Source of the DNA: Acanthornis magna
Taxonomy: Eukaryota > Chordata > Aves > Passeriformes > Acanthizidae
NCBI GenBank assembly: GCA_036785705.1
Contig: JAWUZG010000138.1
Location: 1,505,501-1,569,500, forward strand
DNA length: 64,000 nucleotides
Reading direction: 5' to 3'
The notes below the pieces were generated by a model that was not told the DNA's origin, did no database searches, and saw only the letters and a program-made list of their open reading frames with translations. Made by a program: the position numbers and the translations under genes. Within the stretch, counting starts at the first letter, position 1. Every line of letters begins with the position of its first letter. This document shows, in pieces, positions 23,201-36,995 of the stretch.

Positions 23201-26200
23201 TGCAATCCCAGCTGGTAAGGATTTGTGCTGGCACCAGACAACACAAAAATAAAAAAGTAAGACAGGGAAATGATGGTCTGGCCTTAAAACTAAGATTGTC
23301 TCTCTGTCAAAATGTCTTTTCTCCATGAGGTTTCTGCATTTTTCTTAAATGGGCTTCCATTTCTAAGAGGCTGGATGAAAAAAGCTTTTTGCAGAGCAAA
23401 TACATCACACACATCTTTCCTATGGGACTACATCTACATTCTCTGAAGATTATATAGCAACCAGATTAAAGTCTTAGGGGTCACATTTACTCCTGCACCA
23501 CCCTTATGCACTCATTAATGAAAGAGTAAACTATTAACTGCAACTTCCAACGAATAGGGCTTGTCAGGTAAAGCTTATTGCAGTTAACTGAGTTTTTCTC
23601 CTTCCTAAGGCCCGTTTTGGTGATTCAAATGCATTCAGACTGTTCTCAGCCCTTGCAAATGCATATGGATCTTTTGTGCACATCCAGCTCATTCAGATTT
23701 GCTTTTGGCTGCCCTTACATTTCTTCTGCTTATAGCTGTGGTAGCAATCCTGTGCTGCAGTGAACATGGAGAGTCCTGGTGTTAAACACACCAGTGACAC
23801 TCTTATCTATCTAATGGAAATTGGAGCCATGTGATAAGAAAACAGAGTCCAAGGATAGCCATGCCCAGCACTGTTCTTGAGCTAATGCAGTCCCAGCTAG
23901 ACAAGGAGGGATAATTCACAGCAGCAAGCAAGCCCAAAGCCTTTCTCTGCTGGGAATTCAAGCTCTAACAAGTAGAGAGCAAAAACCTGTCTTTACATAT
24001 TTCACTATTTCCTATATGTGTTAATAAAATGAGGCCTTTAAAGAGAGCCACAGTATCAAAGCAGATGTGTCACAGGCAAGAAATCTCTCAGCTGGGCTCC
24101 TGCATCCTCGCAAGAAAATGGGATAGTAGATACTGTGAATATTTAGGGAAGATTGTCTCAGCATAGGGGAATCATGAATCTCCATCATCCAAAGGACATT
24201 AAAAAGCTAAGTAATGGATAATTTTGGTTTGAAAATGGGGGCACTGGTTGCCTGTTGGAGCTTTTCCTGTCAGCTGCTGGCTGCTTGTTACCTTAAGCAA
24301 ATGAATATCACACATGGAAAGATAAAGTTTTTGATGAAGCCATCAGTAGGGCATGTGGACTGCAGGCCAGAGCTACAGCCCACAGACTTACCTCATGGGG
24401 ATGGTGAGGAAATGTCAACAGGGATGTCAGGATCCAAGAAGAAGTATCTTTTTCCCCATGTCATGGGCTGGTCCTCCACGCCCATGAGCACAGTGCTTCC
24501 AAAAGTGCCAGAGTTATCAGGGTCCTGGCTCTAGCCAGCTGCTGCTCTCCCAAGGGAGAGAAGTCACACTGAAGAAGAGCAGACAGAGTTTGCAAACTGG
24601 CTGTAGGTGGATAAGGGGGCCCCTGGGGGACCCCCAGCATGAGGGTGTGAGTAGCTCAGCTGCTGTCCGTTGCTGGCTGGCTTGTCTGGACTATAAGTGG
24701 TGAAGGTTTGTTGTAGGGGTGGTCTTGTCCTACTGAGAAAATTTCAGGTTAAGATATCTTTCCTGATCTGCAATATAGGAGGATGAAAAAGGTACTGGGG
24801 AGAGAGAATAGAGGATAATACCTGTGCTTTTTACTGGACTAGCAACTCGCCAGCCCTTCAGCTTTAAAACATATTGTGGGCATCAGTATTCAATTGGTTG
24901 CTTATCAAAGCCAGCAAAAGGCTCTGATTAAAGAAACTAATAGGAAATCCCAGGATGAATGCCAACAGACGTTATGATGCCAGTTTTTAAATTGGCAGAG
25001 TTCTTGAAATAACTCTTCCGAGAAATGAGGAACACCACAAGCCTTGTGGGAGAAATCTGTACTACTCATTAAATCCCTTGCATCTAAAGCCAGTCACAGG
25101 TGTACCAAGTTAGCTGTGATTGCTGGACAATCCGCATTATAACATGAAAATTTGGATTGTTTGTTGCTATCTTGACAACTGAGATGGTAACTTAATATTT
25201 GATCCGCATGGGCTGTTGTAACACTGCAGTAAATAAAACAAGATCCCATCAGTTCAGAGGTAAGATGAGAGCACTGCAGCAAAGAGTAGCTGAAAATAAG
25301 AGCTGAGAGCATTAGTAAAAGTCACGTGTTCTGTGCTTTCCCAAACAGGCATAGTGATGTGGAGCGCATCAGTTGCGGCACTTTGGAAACTGTTAGGGAG
25401 CACATCCGTGGCTCTCTATATAAAGTTCTGGCGGCACCTCTGCTGAAATATTCTGTGCTATCCCAGCATTACACATTCAGAAATCACTGACTCAAGGGAA
25501 ACAGGAATTTGTGAGACCATAGGGGAGCAAAGAAGTTCCCTTGAGGGAGGAGCTTAGAAGAGTTCAACTTAGAGCTCTCGGGCCTTGGCCAGCACCCAAG
25601 GGGCACTGGTGAGCCACCCACTTGCTTTTAGGTGGGACAGATCCTTACAAATCCATCCTACAGCACGTTGCCTCCCCAGGCTCTGTCTCACACTTTGCAA
25701 ACTTGACTTGCCAAATTTGAAACCCACATCAGCCTGGAGCCATTATCACCAGGCATGGCACGAGCTGCTTTGCCCAGACAAGAAGAGGCCCCAGCTGGCC
25801 CTGACTCCAGCAGCTTTCTGTGCATTCCATGAACGCACAGAGTGCTTTGCCCCCCAGGTGTGTGCTCTGCCCAGAGCCACAAGCAGTGGCTGTGTCTGGC
25901 ACTGCCCGTGCTCAGCTTGCCCTGTGCCACCAGGTGTCCTGGCTCCAGAGCACAGCACCTGGGTTCCAGGCTCTCCATGGCCTCCCTGCGAGGAGGACAT
26001 CCCTGCCTCGCTGCTGCCTGTTGGCTTCTTGTGACAAATGTGTCAGGACTCAAAGGGTGGCCCAGAGCATTGTGCTGGCAGTGGCTCAGCCTCGATGGTG
26101 TCTGAGACAGAAAAGCACAGGAATGATGCGACAGGCAGAGGTGCTGAGGCTTTCTCTGAACACTAGCCCATTCCTTAGGTGCCCCTGGCTCAGGCACATC

Positions 26201-26850
26201 CCAATCTTGCTGGTTTTGTTGTGTGTGGGATCAGGAGTCTGCACCTGGTTTTCATCTCGTGGATTTGTCTGGCAGATCTTTGAATGAATGGAAACCTTCA
26301 GTAGCCACTCAGTTGTTAGTGATGAGCTGCTCAAATTAATTGCAAGTGTTTTGTGGAATATGTGGTACTAAATGGTCTCCAAAGGATAGTTCTTATCATA
26401 GTGGAGGCACTCTTTGGGCCATGAATGCTCTCTCCAGAGCATCTATTTTTTTTACTCTGTAGCAGGCAGAAAAGAGACAGGGAGCTGTTTCTGTTCTGCC
26501 ACACATGAACCATAACCTTTTCAGATTTATGATGTGGACATCTGCACTGTCTTGGCCCAAACAATTCTGTCAGTGATACATCCCTAAGGATCCTAGACCA
26601 GTTATTTTTATGGATGGTAGTATCATTGCTCCTTGGGGTTGGGTTTCAGAAACAGGGGGATTGATTTTCACTGACATCTTAAAATTTGAGGGGGAGATTA
26701 GAATTCTCCAGGGGCTAAGGGTGGCATTTGACTCTGTCAGCTGCACAGAGTATATCGTCTATTCCTATAATAAGAACACCAGGATTTATACAATTCAGGA
26801 CATCATAAATTATGCTAAAATGTGGGGGGGTTCTGAATTCAGGAAACTGA
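20216..26850. other. Intergenic, no gene recognised
   Basis: Unique sequence with scattered short open frames, including a GC-richer stretch at 25580-26290 whose frames on both strands match nothing I know. No splice-framed exon could be supported. Confidence 0.45.
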
Positions 26851-26917
26851 AATGGAAATTCACAGAAATTCATGGAAATTCATGGAAATTCATGGAAATT
26901 CATGGAAATTCATAGAA
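26851..26917. repeat. 10-bp minisatellite, about six units
   Basis: Tandem copies of ATGGAAATTC (phase arbitrary), four perfect and two diverged at the ends. Confidence 0.92.
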
Positions 26918-29900
26918 AAACAGAAGTACACCCACATTTGCCCACACACTGTTTATGTTGCTCTCATATTTTCTTTTCATGTCGATCCTGCACTGGCTGT
27001 GCAGAGCTCGGACTCTTCTTGGGAAGAAACCTCTGCATGAATGCACAAAAGGGGTGAAAACCTTCCTAGGCTGTTGTGCTGAAAAACTTCCTGGAAAAGA
27101 GATTTCTCCAATGCAGGTTTTCCATGGAGGTGGGAGGACAACTTTTCAGCAGGAGGAACGTGGTGATAGAAATGTCCTCCTGGTCGTGTTTCCATAGAAT
27201 TCACCTGGAGAAACATCTCCTGTGTGGCATCAAAGTTCCTTAAGGAATGTGTTGGGCACATCACAGGTACGCTGAAAAATATCTGCATGAGCTTCTCTGT
27301 TCTGCCCCCCTCTGCCCCCACCCCATCTTCAGTATCAAAAATTGTAGCAGGGACTAATGCAGCAAAGTTGTCAGGGAATTTCCTGAATTTTCCTGTGGAA
27401 GATTTCACACAGCAATATGGTCTGTGCTTAGCTGTGTCCTGCCCTCCCTCAATTGCAGCACAACAAAGCATTTCCCAGAGCTTCTGGGAAAAGGTGTTAG
27501 TGCGTGGGGGTGTTATCATCCTCTTCTGCTATCATCTGAGACCCACTGAACAGGGAGGAGTGGGACAGCCTGGAACCTTCCTACCACAGTCAGCGTGGCT
27601 CAGTCAGCCCCGGGTCAGAAAAGTATCGTCATCTCCTGAGGGACAGGGATAGAAGGAAGGGAAAGCTGGGCCAGAGAGGAGTCTTAGATGTGGTCTGGTG
27701 GAGTACAGCTGAGGTATCTCATCCTCCCAGACCATGAAAGCATCACTGACCCTGCGTCAATCTGACAATTTTCCCCCTCAGAGAAAATTTCTGGTCCCCT
27801 GCCATGACAGAACAACCACCCGTTGTGGGTCTCCCCAAAGCTGTAGGGAAACAGGGCTGTTGATGTTGGCTTGCATTTAGCTCAGGAGAAAGTGCTGGGC
27901 TTCTTGTAGCTCTTGCCAGAGCAGTGGTTCCCTCATCTCCCTCAGCTGAGATGTCCATGTGGCAGTCCTGACAGAGCGCTCCTGGCAAAAGCCTTGTTAA
28001 CATGCCCAGGAAACAATCCACACATGCAATGGCTTCTTGAATTGTTTGGGAAGAGCCTATGGCATGGCATCTACTAGACAGTGGATTATCTGCATAACAA
28101 GGAGGTTTGGATTTTGTTTTATGCAGAGCATTCAGGGCTCTTCTGATGCAGGCCAGCAAAGTGGCATGTGCAGGAAGAATGTGATTCCCGTCCTAGGGTC
28201 AGCAGTACAATGTGACATGAATGAACCCTTTCCCAGCATGGTATTGTATAATCTCCAGTGAGCAGCTCATCCAGAAGAGAGGCAGGTGGGTATCAGAGAG
28301 CACAGGGAGCACTAATCTCCTGCTACTAGCATAGACAAAGAGAAGCAAAGTTAAAAATAAAATTTAAAAAATGATGTGATGTAACACAATGATGAACAGT
28401 AATCCTGGAAAAATCAGCCATTCTAGAAGAACAGATATAAAGTCACAACAGTCAGTCAGTCAACAATATTCCCACCCCTTGTTATAAATTCAGTATTTAC
28501 AAGACACATAGTTCTCTCAAAAAAAATTCTTTCCCTAAAGATGAGAAATGTTTCGCATGTCAAGAAGGCTTTTGTTAAATCATTTTTGTGATTTACAGAT
28601 TGCTATTAATGAGTGGGCATTTTGGGATATCATTTGTCTGTCTAAGACTATAGTTTGTACTCTACACATCTGTCTGGATAGAGAAATCTGATAAATATCC
28701 TTGTCATTCATTTGCTATCCATGACAAAGCCAAAATTTCTTGAGCAGAAGAACATTGGAATTCCTGGAAGTCCATCTGGAACCAAAAAGAAGGTTGAGCC
28801 TTACATAAAAAGCAACACTTGGAAACAAGAAGGATAGGAACACAGAAATAGACACCTTCTCAGTCTGCCTGTAGTAATCAACCTAACTTAGAGTCAATTC
28901 TGTAATCTCATCAAGTCACAAAATATTGCCAGTTATAATGAAAACCAATAGAGGGATGTTGAAACATTTATGATATGGTGCTCACCACTGCAATGGCCAG
29001 AATTTTATGGCATATTTCCAGGTCTTAATTTCTATAAAATTGGTTTTTTATCTCTAAAATTCTCAAAAGATGGATATATAGGTGTTTGAGGATCAGAAAT
29101 GTACCTCTAATTCTCAAAATGATTTAGCAAATGGACTATTTACATTCATTCATTTTACTCCTAATATTTTCCTTCTGCCTAAAGATATTTTTTCTTCCTT
29201 TTTTATTTTCTCTTCAGTGGAGTTATACAAATAAATCCATCCTGTGTCACTTTTATCTCCCTAGACTATATTTTCAATCACTCACCCATCATCATTCAAG
29301 CCAATCTTTTCAAGCCTCTCATCATAAAGGAGTTCATCCATTCTCTTGAACATTTTAATAATTCTGATGGGGTGGAACAAGAGAGACAGGGAGAGAGGGA
29401 CATGCACTATGGACCAAGAGGCAGGACAAAACCACAAAGCAATAGGTGAGTAAAGGGAAAGCTGCTTTCAAGCGGTGGGAGAAAGCATTTACTGCTCAGT
29501 AGTAACTCTAATGACCACCTCATTCAGAGAGAAGTATTTCTTTTGTCCCAAATCAATCCTTTCAGTAACCTGACAGTAACTGACTGGAAGTGTTTTCCAA
29601 CCAACTCACAGTGTTTCTGCATAGGATATGCCACTTCAGGGGTCAGGCTGGCCTTATGAGGAGGGCCATGATCTCACTGCTCTATGCTTCACAGTTGCTT
29701 GCATGAAGGTCACCTCAGTCTGTATTTACAAGGGTCACCTGCTTGTAAAACAGCTTACCATGCAGTGCCCAGTGAGCTCATACTCTCCCAGGAGTGTCCT
29801 AAATACTTTCTGTCCTCTCAGTCCCCACCAGTACCTCTCCTTTCCCTTCCTTTGTTGTTTCCAGCCGCTTCTTTCGGCACTCTTTCTCCCAAGGACTTGG

Positions 29901-30479
29901 GGTGTGAGAAGGCACCAGACACAGCCTGCCTGTCCCTCCTGCAGTGCCAGGACAAAGCAGAGATTTGGCAGATGGATCTGCTTCCCATGGCATTCATTCA
30001 GTGCCCAAAGAGACAGTCATTAAGGTATTGGGCAATGGGCATGCAATTGGGTGGAAAAGCACAGAATCTACCAAAGCTGGTAGATTTTTCCTTCAGATAT
30101 TTCCCAGTGATTCATCTTTGCTCTTTTTTTTGTATACATTTGCCTTAAAAGATTGAAAACCTCTACTTATCACTGCTTAGGTAATATTTATTCATAGTTC
30201 CTCTTTATTTTGAAAGAGCCCAGCAGCATGTGCAAATGGTGAACAATCCCTACAGTGAAAAAAACTGCCACTATCAAACTTTAAATTACATCTCACAAGT
30301 CAGATACTGTTTCTTTTTGGGCATTAGGTTATTCAGGGTAATGCAGTTTCATTAGTTAGTCTTAAAGAAATTAATTCACTCATGAAAAACAGTTCCTGTG
30401 GAACAGGGATGTGTTCATCCAGCTCTGACAATAGGAAAGGGAATGGAGCTCTTATGTTCTAAGAAATACCTGTCACTTT
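26918..30479. other. Intergenic, no gene recognised
   Basis: Unique sequence. The 180-codon minus-strand open frame at 26977-27519 and plus-strand frames near 29630-30150 have no recognisable domain and no supporting splice structure. Confidence 0.45.
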
Positions 30480-30650
30480 TTCACATCAAGATTATTACAG
30501 ACTTGGAAGTCTATGCAATCAAAACAAGGTATCAGATAGATGCATCTATTTTAAGCTTTCTCTCAGAGGTGTACATTTATGCCTATTATGGACCCATGTT
30601 TTTCCCAAGATCAGTTACCTTTACATCAGCACTTACCAGCTGACAGGGAG
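30480..30650. repeat. Unrecognised dispersed repeat, copy 1
   Basis: Similar to 42040-42215 in the same orientation. Shared blocks include ATTATTACAG, TCTATTTTAA, CTCAGAG.TGT, TATGGA.C.ATGTTTTTCCC and CAG.TTAC. I do not recognise the family. Confidence 0.6.
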
Positions 30651-31360
30651 CCTGACTCCAGGAATAGTGTGACACTGCAAAATGATGCCCGTCCTCCATG
30701 TATGGAAACAAATCACAAAGTGAGGAGAAATTAATTTTCCATTTCACCTCTATTAATATTCCATTTTGATCCCGATAATCCTCAGTAATTTACAGGGTGT
30801 GTAGTGAAGTTCTGCACAGTGCAATGTGTGGGAATTTTGTGTTGCCTGAATGTACCATTTATAACAAGATCCAACAGATATTTTTAATTTTAAAAGCTTG
30901 CAGAATTTTTCTATTAAAAAAAATCCACAATATGAGTAGTTTGTGCAAAGCACTGTAAGACAATAACTTATTAAAGAAATAAATAAAAACATTTGATTTA
31001 AAATATGTTGTGATTGCATTAAAATAAATATATATCCGTGTTCTTTGTGACATCATCCAAAGCAGAGAGAATGGATTATGGCTAGTTATAAAGTCTATTT
31101 GCCCTTCAGCAAATAGGCATAGACTTCAACCTTTTCTACACTTCAAATGAAATTGTTTAGGAAATTCAAAAGAGCATATTGTAAATTAAAGGATTTACAT
31201 TCTGTTCTTTACTGTGTTATGAAAGACTGGGATGGCTCCAACCACTTTCAGTCCCTCTGGTGCACACCAGATTGGTATCCAGGTACCAAATATTATCACT
31301 AATGCCCAATAACCCTTTACAGGGTTGAACTTCTTGTTACTATAATCTTATGTGAAGCCA
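30651..31360. other. Intergenic, no gene recognised
   Basis: AT-rich unique sequence. Nothing supported. Confidence 0.4.
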
Positions 31361-31374
31361 AATTATATAAAGTC

Positions 31375-32230
31375 ATGGAGCCATAGAATTATGAGGTCAT
31401 AAGGGGGTTCAGGGGATTAGCTGATCCAACCATCCTGCTGAAAGCAAAGTCAACTAAAACAAGATGTTCAGCTGGGTTTGGAATATCTCCAAGGATAGCC
31501 ACTACTCAATCTTTCTGGGTAACCCTTTGTAGTGTTTGAACACACTCACAATCTAAAATAATTATTCTTATGTTTAAGAGGAATTTCTTGCATTTCAATT
31601 TGTGTCCATTGCCTCTTGTCCCATCATTGCATAGCATTGAGAAGAGTCTGGCTTTGTCTTCTTACCCCCTGCCACCCATCAAATATTCACACATATTTAC
31701 ATCAGCCCCTTGAGACCTCTTTTTTGGGGGGGCTGAGTTAATCAGATGCCCTAATTTTTTTAACAACCTTGCGATCCTTCACTGGAATTGCTCAAGGATG
31801 TCCATACCTTTTTTATACTGTGGAGCCTAGAACTGGACACAGCACTCCAGGCATTGCTCACCAGGGCTGTGTAGAGGAGGAAAAGCACCACACTCCACCT
31901 CCTAGAAACACTTCGTCATGAAACCCAGAATGCTGTTAGTCTTTTGCCTACCAGATCTTTTTCTGCTTTCCAGCCAGCCATTCCCAAACCTGTGCTGGTA
32001 CATGGGGTTATTGCTCCCTAGGTATGGAACTGTCCATTTCCATTTACTGAACTCATGTCAACCTGTTTCTTCAACTTGTTAAGAAGTTTCTTGTGCTCTG
32101 AATAACAGCACAACTATGTGGTGTATTAACCATACTTCCCAATTCTGTATCATCAACACATTTGCTGAGGGTGCACTCTGTTACAGCATCTAGAATGCTA
32201 GTGAAGATGTTAAAAGGATGTGGACATTTG
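31375..32230 (-). mobile_element. Old, diverged CR1 LINE fragment
   Basis: Degenerate CR1 landmarks on the plus strand: GAACTGGACACAGCACTCCA, CCAGAATGCTGTTAGTCTTT, and TTTGCTGAGGGTGCACTCTG with GTGAAGATGTTAAA at the 5'-most end. Much more diverged than the 43-kb and 44-kb copies. Confidence 0.75.
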
Positions 32231-35200
32231 TTTTGACTTCTGGAACACATTATTTTTCTGTTAATCATTTCTTTTCAACAAGAAAGTCAAAACATGAAAA
32301 ACATTAATACAAATCACCTGTGAGGGACCACAAAAGTGCAGTGAACTGCTGTTTCAGAAATTTTAAACTGTCAGTTGCTGAGTTCAGGAAGGCAAAATGA
32401 TATGCCAGCTTTTGCTCTTCTGTTGGGGACTGCATACCCTTGAACAATCCATGGTTTTCCTGCAGAAAGACTAGTATGAACAATTAAAACTGGATTTTTA
32501 TCTGAAGAGTTTAAGAGTTGATCTGACACTTTGGGAAGTATTTTATGTTGCAGGAAGGACAGCCTCCTCATTCCTTATTTGACAACCACTGAAATCCCTA
32601 CAGAACACTGTCCTCAAGAGAGGGTGCTTGATAACCATCTCCCAGCCTCATAAAAGCTGTATCCCTTACCTTTTAACTGCAATTATAAATTGCTGGCTAT
32701 CATGACTGGCAAGATATTCAAGAATGGCACTGCAGTTCAGGGTAAGGGACCCTTACCATGGAAGCATCCAACAGCTGAGCATACAGCCCTTCACTCTCTG
32801 TCTGGTTGAGTAAGTATTTAAAGCGTTCTTCAAAGTTCCATGGAGTCAGATCATCTCAACATTGTAAGAAAAATATCTCTTTAGAATTTTTTGTTGTTTT
32901 TGTTCAGTCCAGCATGGAGAAAATAATTCTGTAATGACCAATACACCAAAAGAGTAACCATAAGCAGGCTGGTTTCCTGCCACAGCAGTCCTTACCCTGT
33001 GCAAGGTCCCACATTGATGTATGCAGTGGGAAAAGCATTTTTCCATTCTGTGGCAATGGAAATCGTTGTAACTCTCAGCAACAATCCATAGGAAAACATC
33101 AATTCCCTGCCATGTTTTCCTGTACAAAGTTCTTCCTTTGGCCATGAGATTCTCTGCCACAGCTGAGTGCCACAGCCTGTTCCCTTGCACACACGGTGCT
33201 ACATTATAGTATGTAGCAGTGTGCTCCTAAATATTTTCTCTATTTTTTGCATTAAGATGTAAGAATTAAAATGATCCATCTAGATCAAATACTTAAGAAA
33301 TGAAAGAACAGAAAAAGACCCTGGAGAGAAGGAGTAATACAATCTGATACATTCAAAGTGCACGCATCAGAGTCCACTGGAAAAGGACTTCCTGCAAACA
33401 CTGGTTCTCAACAACACAGTTCATGCTCCGTAGCCAGAGTTCATGCTGGATCAGAAGCAGTCCATTAATCATGAGATGTTAGTAAATCACATAAGAAATC
33501 CAACACCAAATTTGACAGGAACAGGTGCATCACACTAACGTCTGTAGACTTTGGCAAATCTTCAGGAGTGTGTAATTTCATTCCCCAAAAAGCAAAACAA
33601 AGCTGAGCATTTTCAGATTGTCCAGTAGCTTAGTTCTTCTTTAACAAGTTTCTTTCAACAAATTTACCTCTATAGTTACACAATTAGCCCTGCTAAGAAT
33701 TTCAGAGTTGGATTGTGAACATAATCAATGAAACAAAGCAGCTGGCAAAGTACCAAAGCCATCGTCATCTGACAGTTCTTCTTCAACTCAGTCTTGAATA
33801 CAAAAGTGAAACATAAACCTATGTAATGTGTTCTCATACCACGTAGGGACACATCCAATCAAGAAACCACTGGAAATCAAAAGACTTTGGGCACAAGATG
33901 ACACACTTATCAAGGAAAGATTCTTCTCTCTCATCACCAGATTCTTGCTCGGCATGGATACTGATTTACAAACGGCATACAAACAAAACCTGAGGGAAGA
34001 CAAAACAAAAAGGGCTGAGGACAATCATGAGGAGTCTGAACATAGAGTTCAGCAGAAACAAACCATGCAGACCTGTAAAAGTCTCCTGTGAAAGGGCAGG
34101 TATGTGTGGAGAAAAGGCAGAGGACTGTCTGCAGGATCACAATGAGGGTCAGAGCTCTCAGTCATGAATAGAGGACAGCTTACAGGAACAGTTTTCTGAT
34201 GCGGGGTTTAATCCTAATTTTAGCTACCACTTCTCCTGGGCTGGACCTAACTGCTTTCAGTTTAGCCTTGTTTTGGAGCAACGAGTGGCTGAGCCGTTCA
34301 GAAATGTGCCCTTTCCACAGTATGCCAGATTGCTGAGGATGCCAGGAAGCAGCTGGATGCCACAGGAGCTCCAACAGGAGCCTTTGCACCTACCTTAAGC
34401 TCTGTCCATCGGTGGGAAGGTAATTGGCCTTGCATTTCCCTGTTGATTTAGCTCCATGGACAGAATCTCTCATGATAGACATTCCTGCAGACAGGCAGCT
34501 AATTCACCAGTGACCCATTTGGCTTATGTTAATAAGACAAGTCATCTGAGAGTGAACAGTAACACTATAGTGACAATAAATATACACTGTCCTTCCTGGT
34601 GCTTCCAAAAACCTCTGATGGAAATTTTACTGCGTGCTCAGTAATCATATTTTTGGCTATAGTTTCTTCAGATTTTGGTTCCTTAAAATCATTCCTGGAA
34701 CTTATTAAAATATTGCCCCCTCTTTGTCCATATTTTTTGTACTAAGCAGAACGAAATATTATTCAACAGACCACTGTCTGGGCTGAGATTTAAAAGAAGA
34801 GTTTGCTTTGGATTCTTTAGCCCAGTATAGAACAGACATTACAAGTCAGACCATCCGGAGCCCCCATTTCAGGTTAGTCCATTTTAAGAAGTCATTGCTC
34901 ACTTAATATGCAGCAGGGAAAGAAGCAACTTTACCTTTTGTTCCTGGATGATCCCAGTTCAAAATCACTGATTTCATGCTATCCCAGTGGATGTCCTTCC
35001 CACCTTGGGTCTATAGCAAACATGTGACATGAACCACTGAAAACCTATTTTCTTTGAAAATGACTTGTCATTTTCATACTGACCAATGGTTATGGGTCCC
35101 ACTTTGAGTTAGCCAAGAAGAGGCTGTGCCATGGAAAGCTTGGAGTCCATGGGCTGTCTTCTCTGTGGGAGGGAGGACATCGTTCTCTTTGCATAGGCAG

Positions 35201-36290
35201 GGTCAGCAAAGACAGCCTCAGATGCAGCCATTGCACATGGCACTCCATGCAGCCAGTCCACAGCTGCCAAGCTATAGCTTCTATATAGATATTTTTTTGG
35301 TATTTTGTGGACATATTACAAGAGTGGCCCATAGACAACCCCATCACAGGAAGTGACGTTTGTGTAAATATTCGAAATGGGGAGAGTGATAGTGGTCTAT
35401 AAGGATGTATCGGGTAGTGTGAGACCAGGGCGTGACTCAAAACATATGGAATGAGGGGTGGAGATGGCACTGCTTTTGCCTTTGATGGTGATAATGGAAG
35501 CTGAGATGAGCTGAGATGTCAGTATTCTTTTTGCTTTCACCAGCACTAGATGCAGACAATACAATGAAGAAAGTCTCATTGTTCCAACAGATTCCAATTT
35601 GACAAACCACCAATGTGATTCTTGCATGAAGGGAGCAGAGGCAGTCCCCTGAGTATCAATTAAGAAATATTACTTGATTGAAATATTCAGTAAACACTGA
35701 ATAATCATGTTTCATGCTGGAGTCATGACTTCCTGTGAACTCCAGAAGTATTGCCCTCTATATCCATGCCTATGAATACATATTTACTGTCTGAAGGAGA
35801 CACTAATGTGCTTCTGATAAATGTAGAATGTGGGCTTGATAAATAAACTAGCCAAAGGTAACTCAGAATAAAGAGATTATATGGAACAGGGAACCAATTT
35901 TCTTCCAATTCCATGTCTTTTCACAATATATACCAGCCCAACACAAGCAATGACAGGCAGGCCATCTGTCTGGAAAGGCACATCTTGCCTTTGGCTGCCT
36001 TGAGTGCACACAGATTGTCAAGGCTAAAGGCATCAGGGGTAATAACTTACCATAAGGGTGAAGGATATCCCCGGAAGAAGAATAAGGAGGTGTTGTTCAG
36101 TCAAGAGACCGTGATGCACTTGTGTGTGTATCCAAACAGATCCTGAGCAGTCAACCCTGCTGCTAAACTCTAATTTCTTGCATTCCAAATGCTGTGCAGA
36201 GCCCATCCTAGAAGTGCTTTTCCCACCAGCCAAAGTGCTTCTGAAAGAACTTCTCCATCAGCACACTTATTAGGGAACACTGCCTTGAGT
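32231..36290. other. Intergenic, no gene recognised
   Basis: Unique AT-rich sequence with only short unsupported open frames. Confidence 0.45.
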
Positions 36291-36324
36291 GGGTTCAACC
36301 CAAAATGAACACCACCACAAGGCC

Positions 36325-36600
36325 TGTAGTGATAGGACAAGGTTTAAATGATGATTTAAAAATGATTGAATTAATTTAAATTGTAGAGGATAGATTCAGA
36401 TTAGGTACAAGAAAAAAGTTTTTATGAAAACTTTCGGTGAAACACTGGAAAGACATGTGGTATATGCCCCATCCCTGGAATCAGGGCACTCTGAGCAACT
36501 TGATTTAGTTCAAAATGTCTCTGCTTGTTCCAGGGGGTTGATCTAGGTGGCATTTAAAAATCCCCTCCAGACAAAATTCTATGGTTCAATAACACTGATG
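36325..36600 (+). mobile_element. CR1 LINE 3' fragment, plus orientation
   Basis: TAGTGATAGGACAAGG, TTAGATTAGGTACAAG-like, CCCCATCCCTGGAATCAGGG and the terminal ATTCTATGGTTCAATA follow the CR1 3'-UTR order on the plus strand. Confidence 0.78.
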
Positions 36601-36739
36601 ATTGCCTGGGCTTTCTCTAGTATGTGCACTGTGGCTACACTTGAGTGCATTAGGCCAAAATGTCATCCACTTATAGCAAGATTGAGAAATTTTTGGTGAG
36701 TCACAGGACTCACCTTTCCTTTGGAAAACTTTTTTAATC

Positions 36740-36995
36740 TCCTCAGTTATAACCTGCAAAGTGCCAAAATTTTCTCAGTTGTGTCTAGTGACAAGGTAAG
36801 AGAAAATGAGCAAGTAAAACACAGAAAATTCCTTCACACATTAGAGAAGACTTTTTGCTGTGAGGGTTGTCAAACATTGGAGCTGGGTGCCAAGGTTGTT
36901 TAGAATCCATCCTTGGACATGTTCAAAAACCTAACTGGCTAAGTCTTCTGCAACCTGCTTTCCTTCACCCTACTTGAGCAAGGGTGAATTGAAGA
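36740..36995 (+). mobile_element. Second CR1-like 3' fragment, plus orientation
   Basis: TTTTTGCTGTGAGGGTTGTC, CCATCCTTGGACATGTTCAA and CCTACTTGAGCAAGGGTG resemble an older CR1 subfamily, immediately downstream of the previous copy. Confidence 0.6.

Noticed and set aside
25585..26287. Cluster of overlapping 85-169 codon frames on both strands
   Set aside because: Frames open in several phases at once in a GC-richer stretch, with no homology I recognise. Looks like composition.
26977..27519. 180-codon minus-strand frame
   Set aside because: No known domain, no supporting promoter or splice sites, and residues show no low-complexity or signal pattern suggesting a gene.
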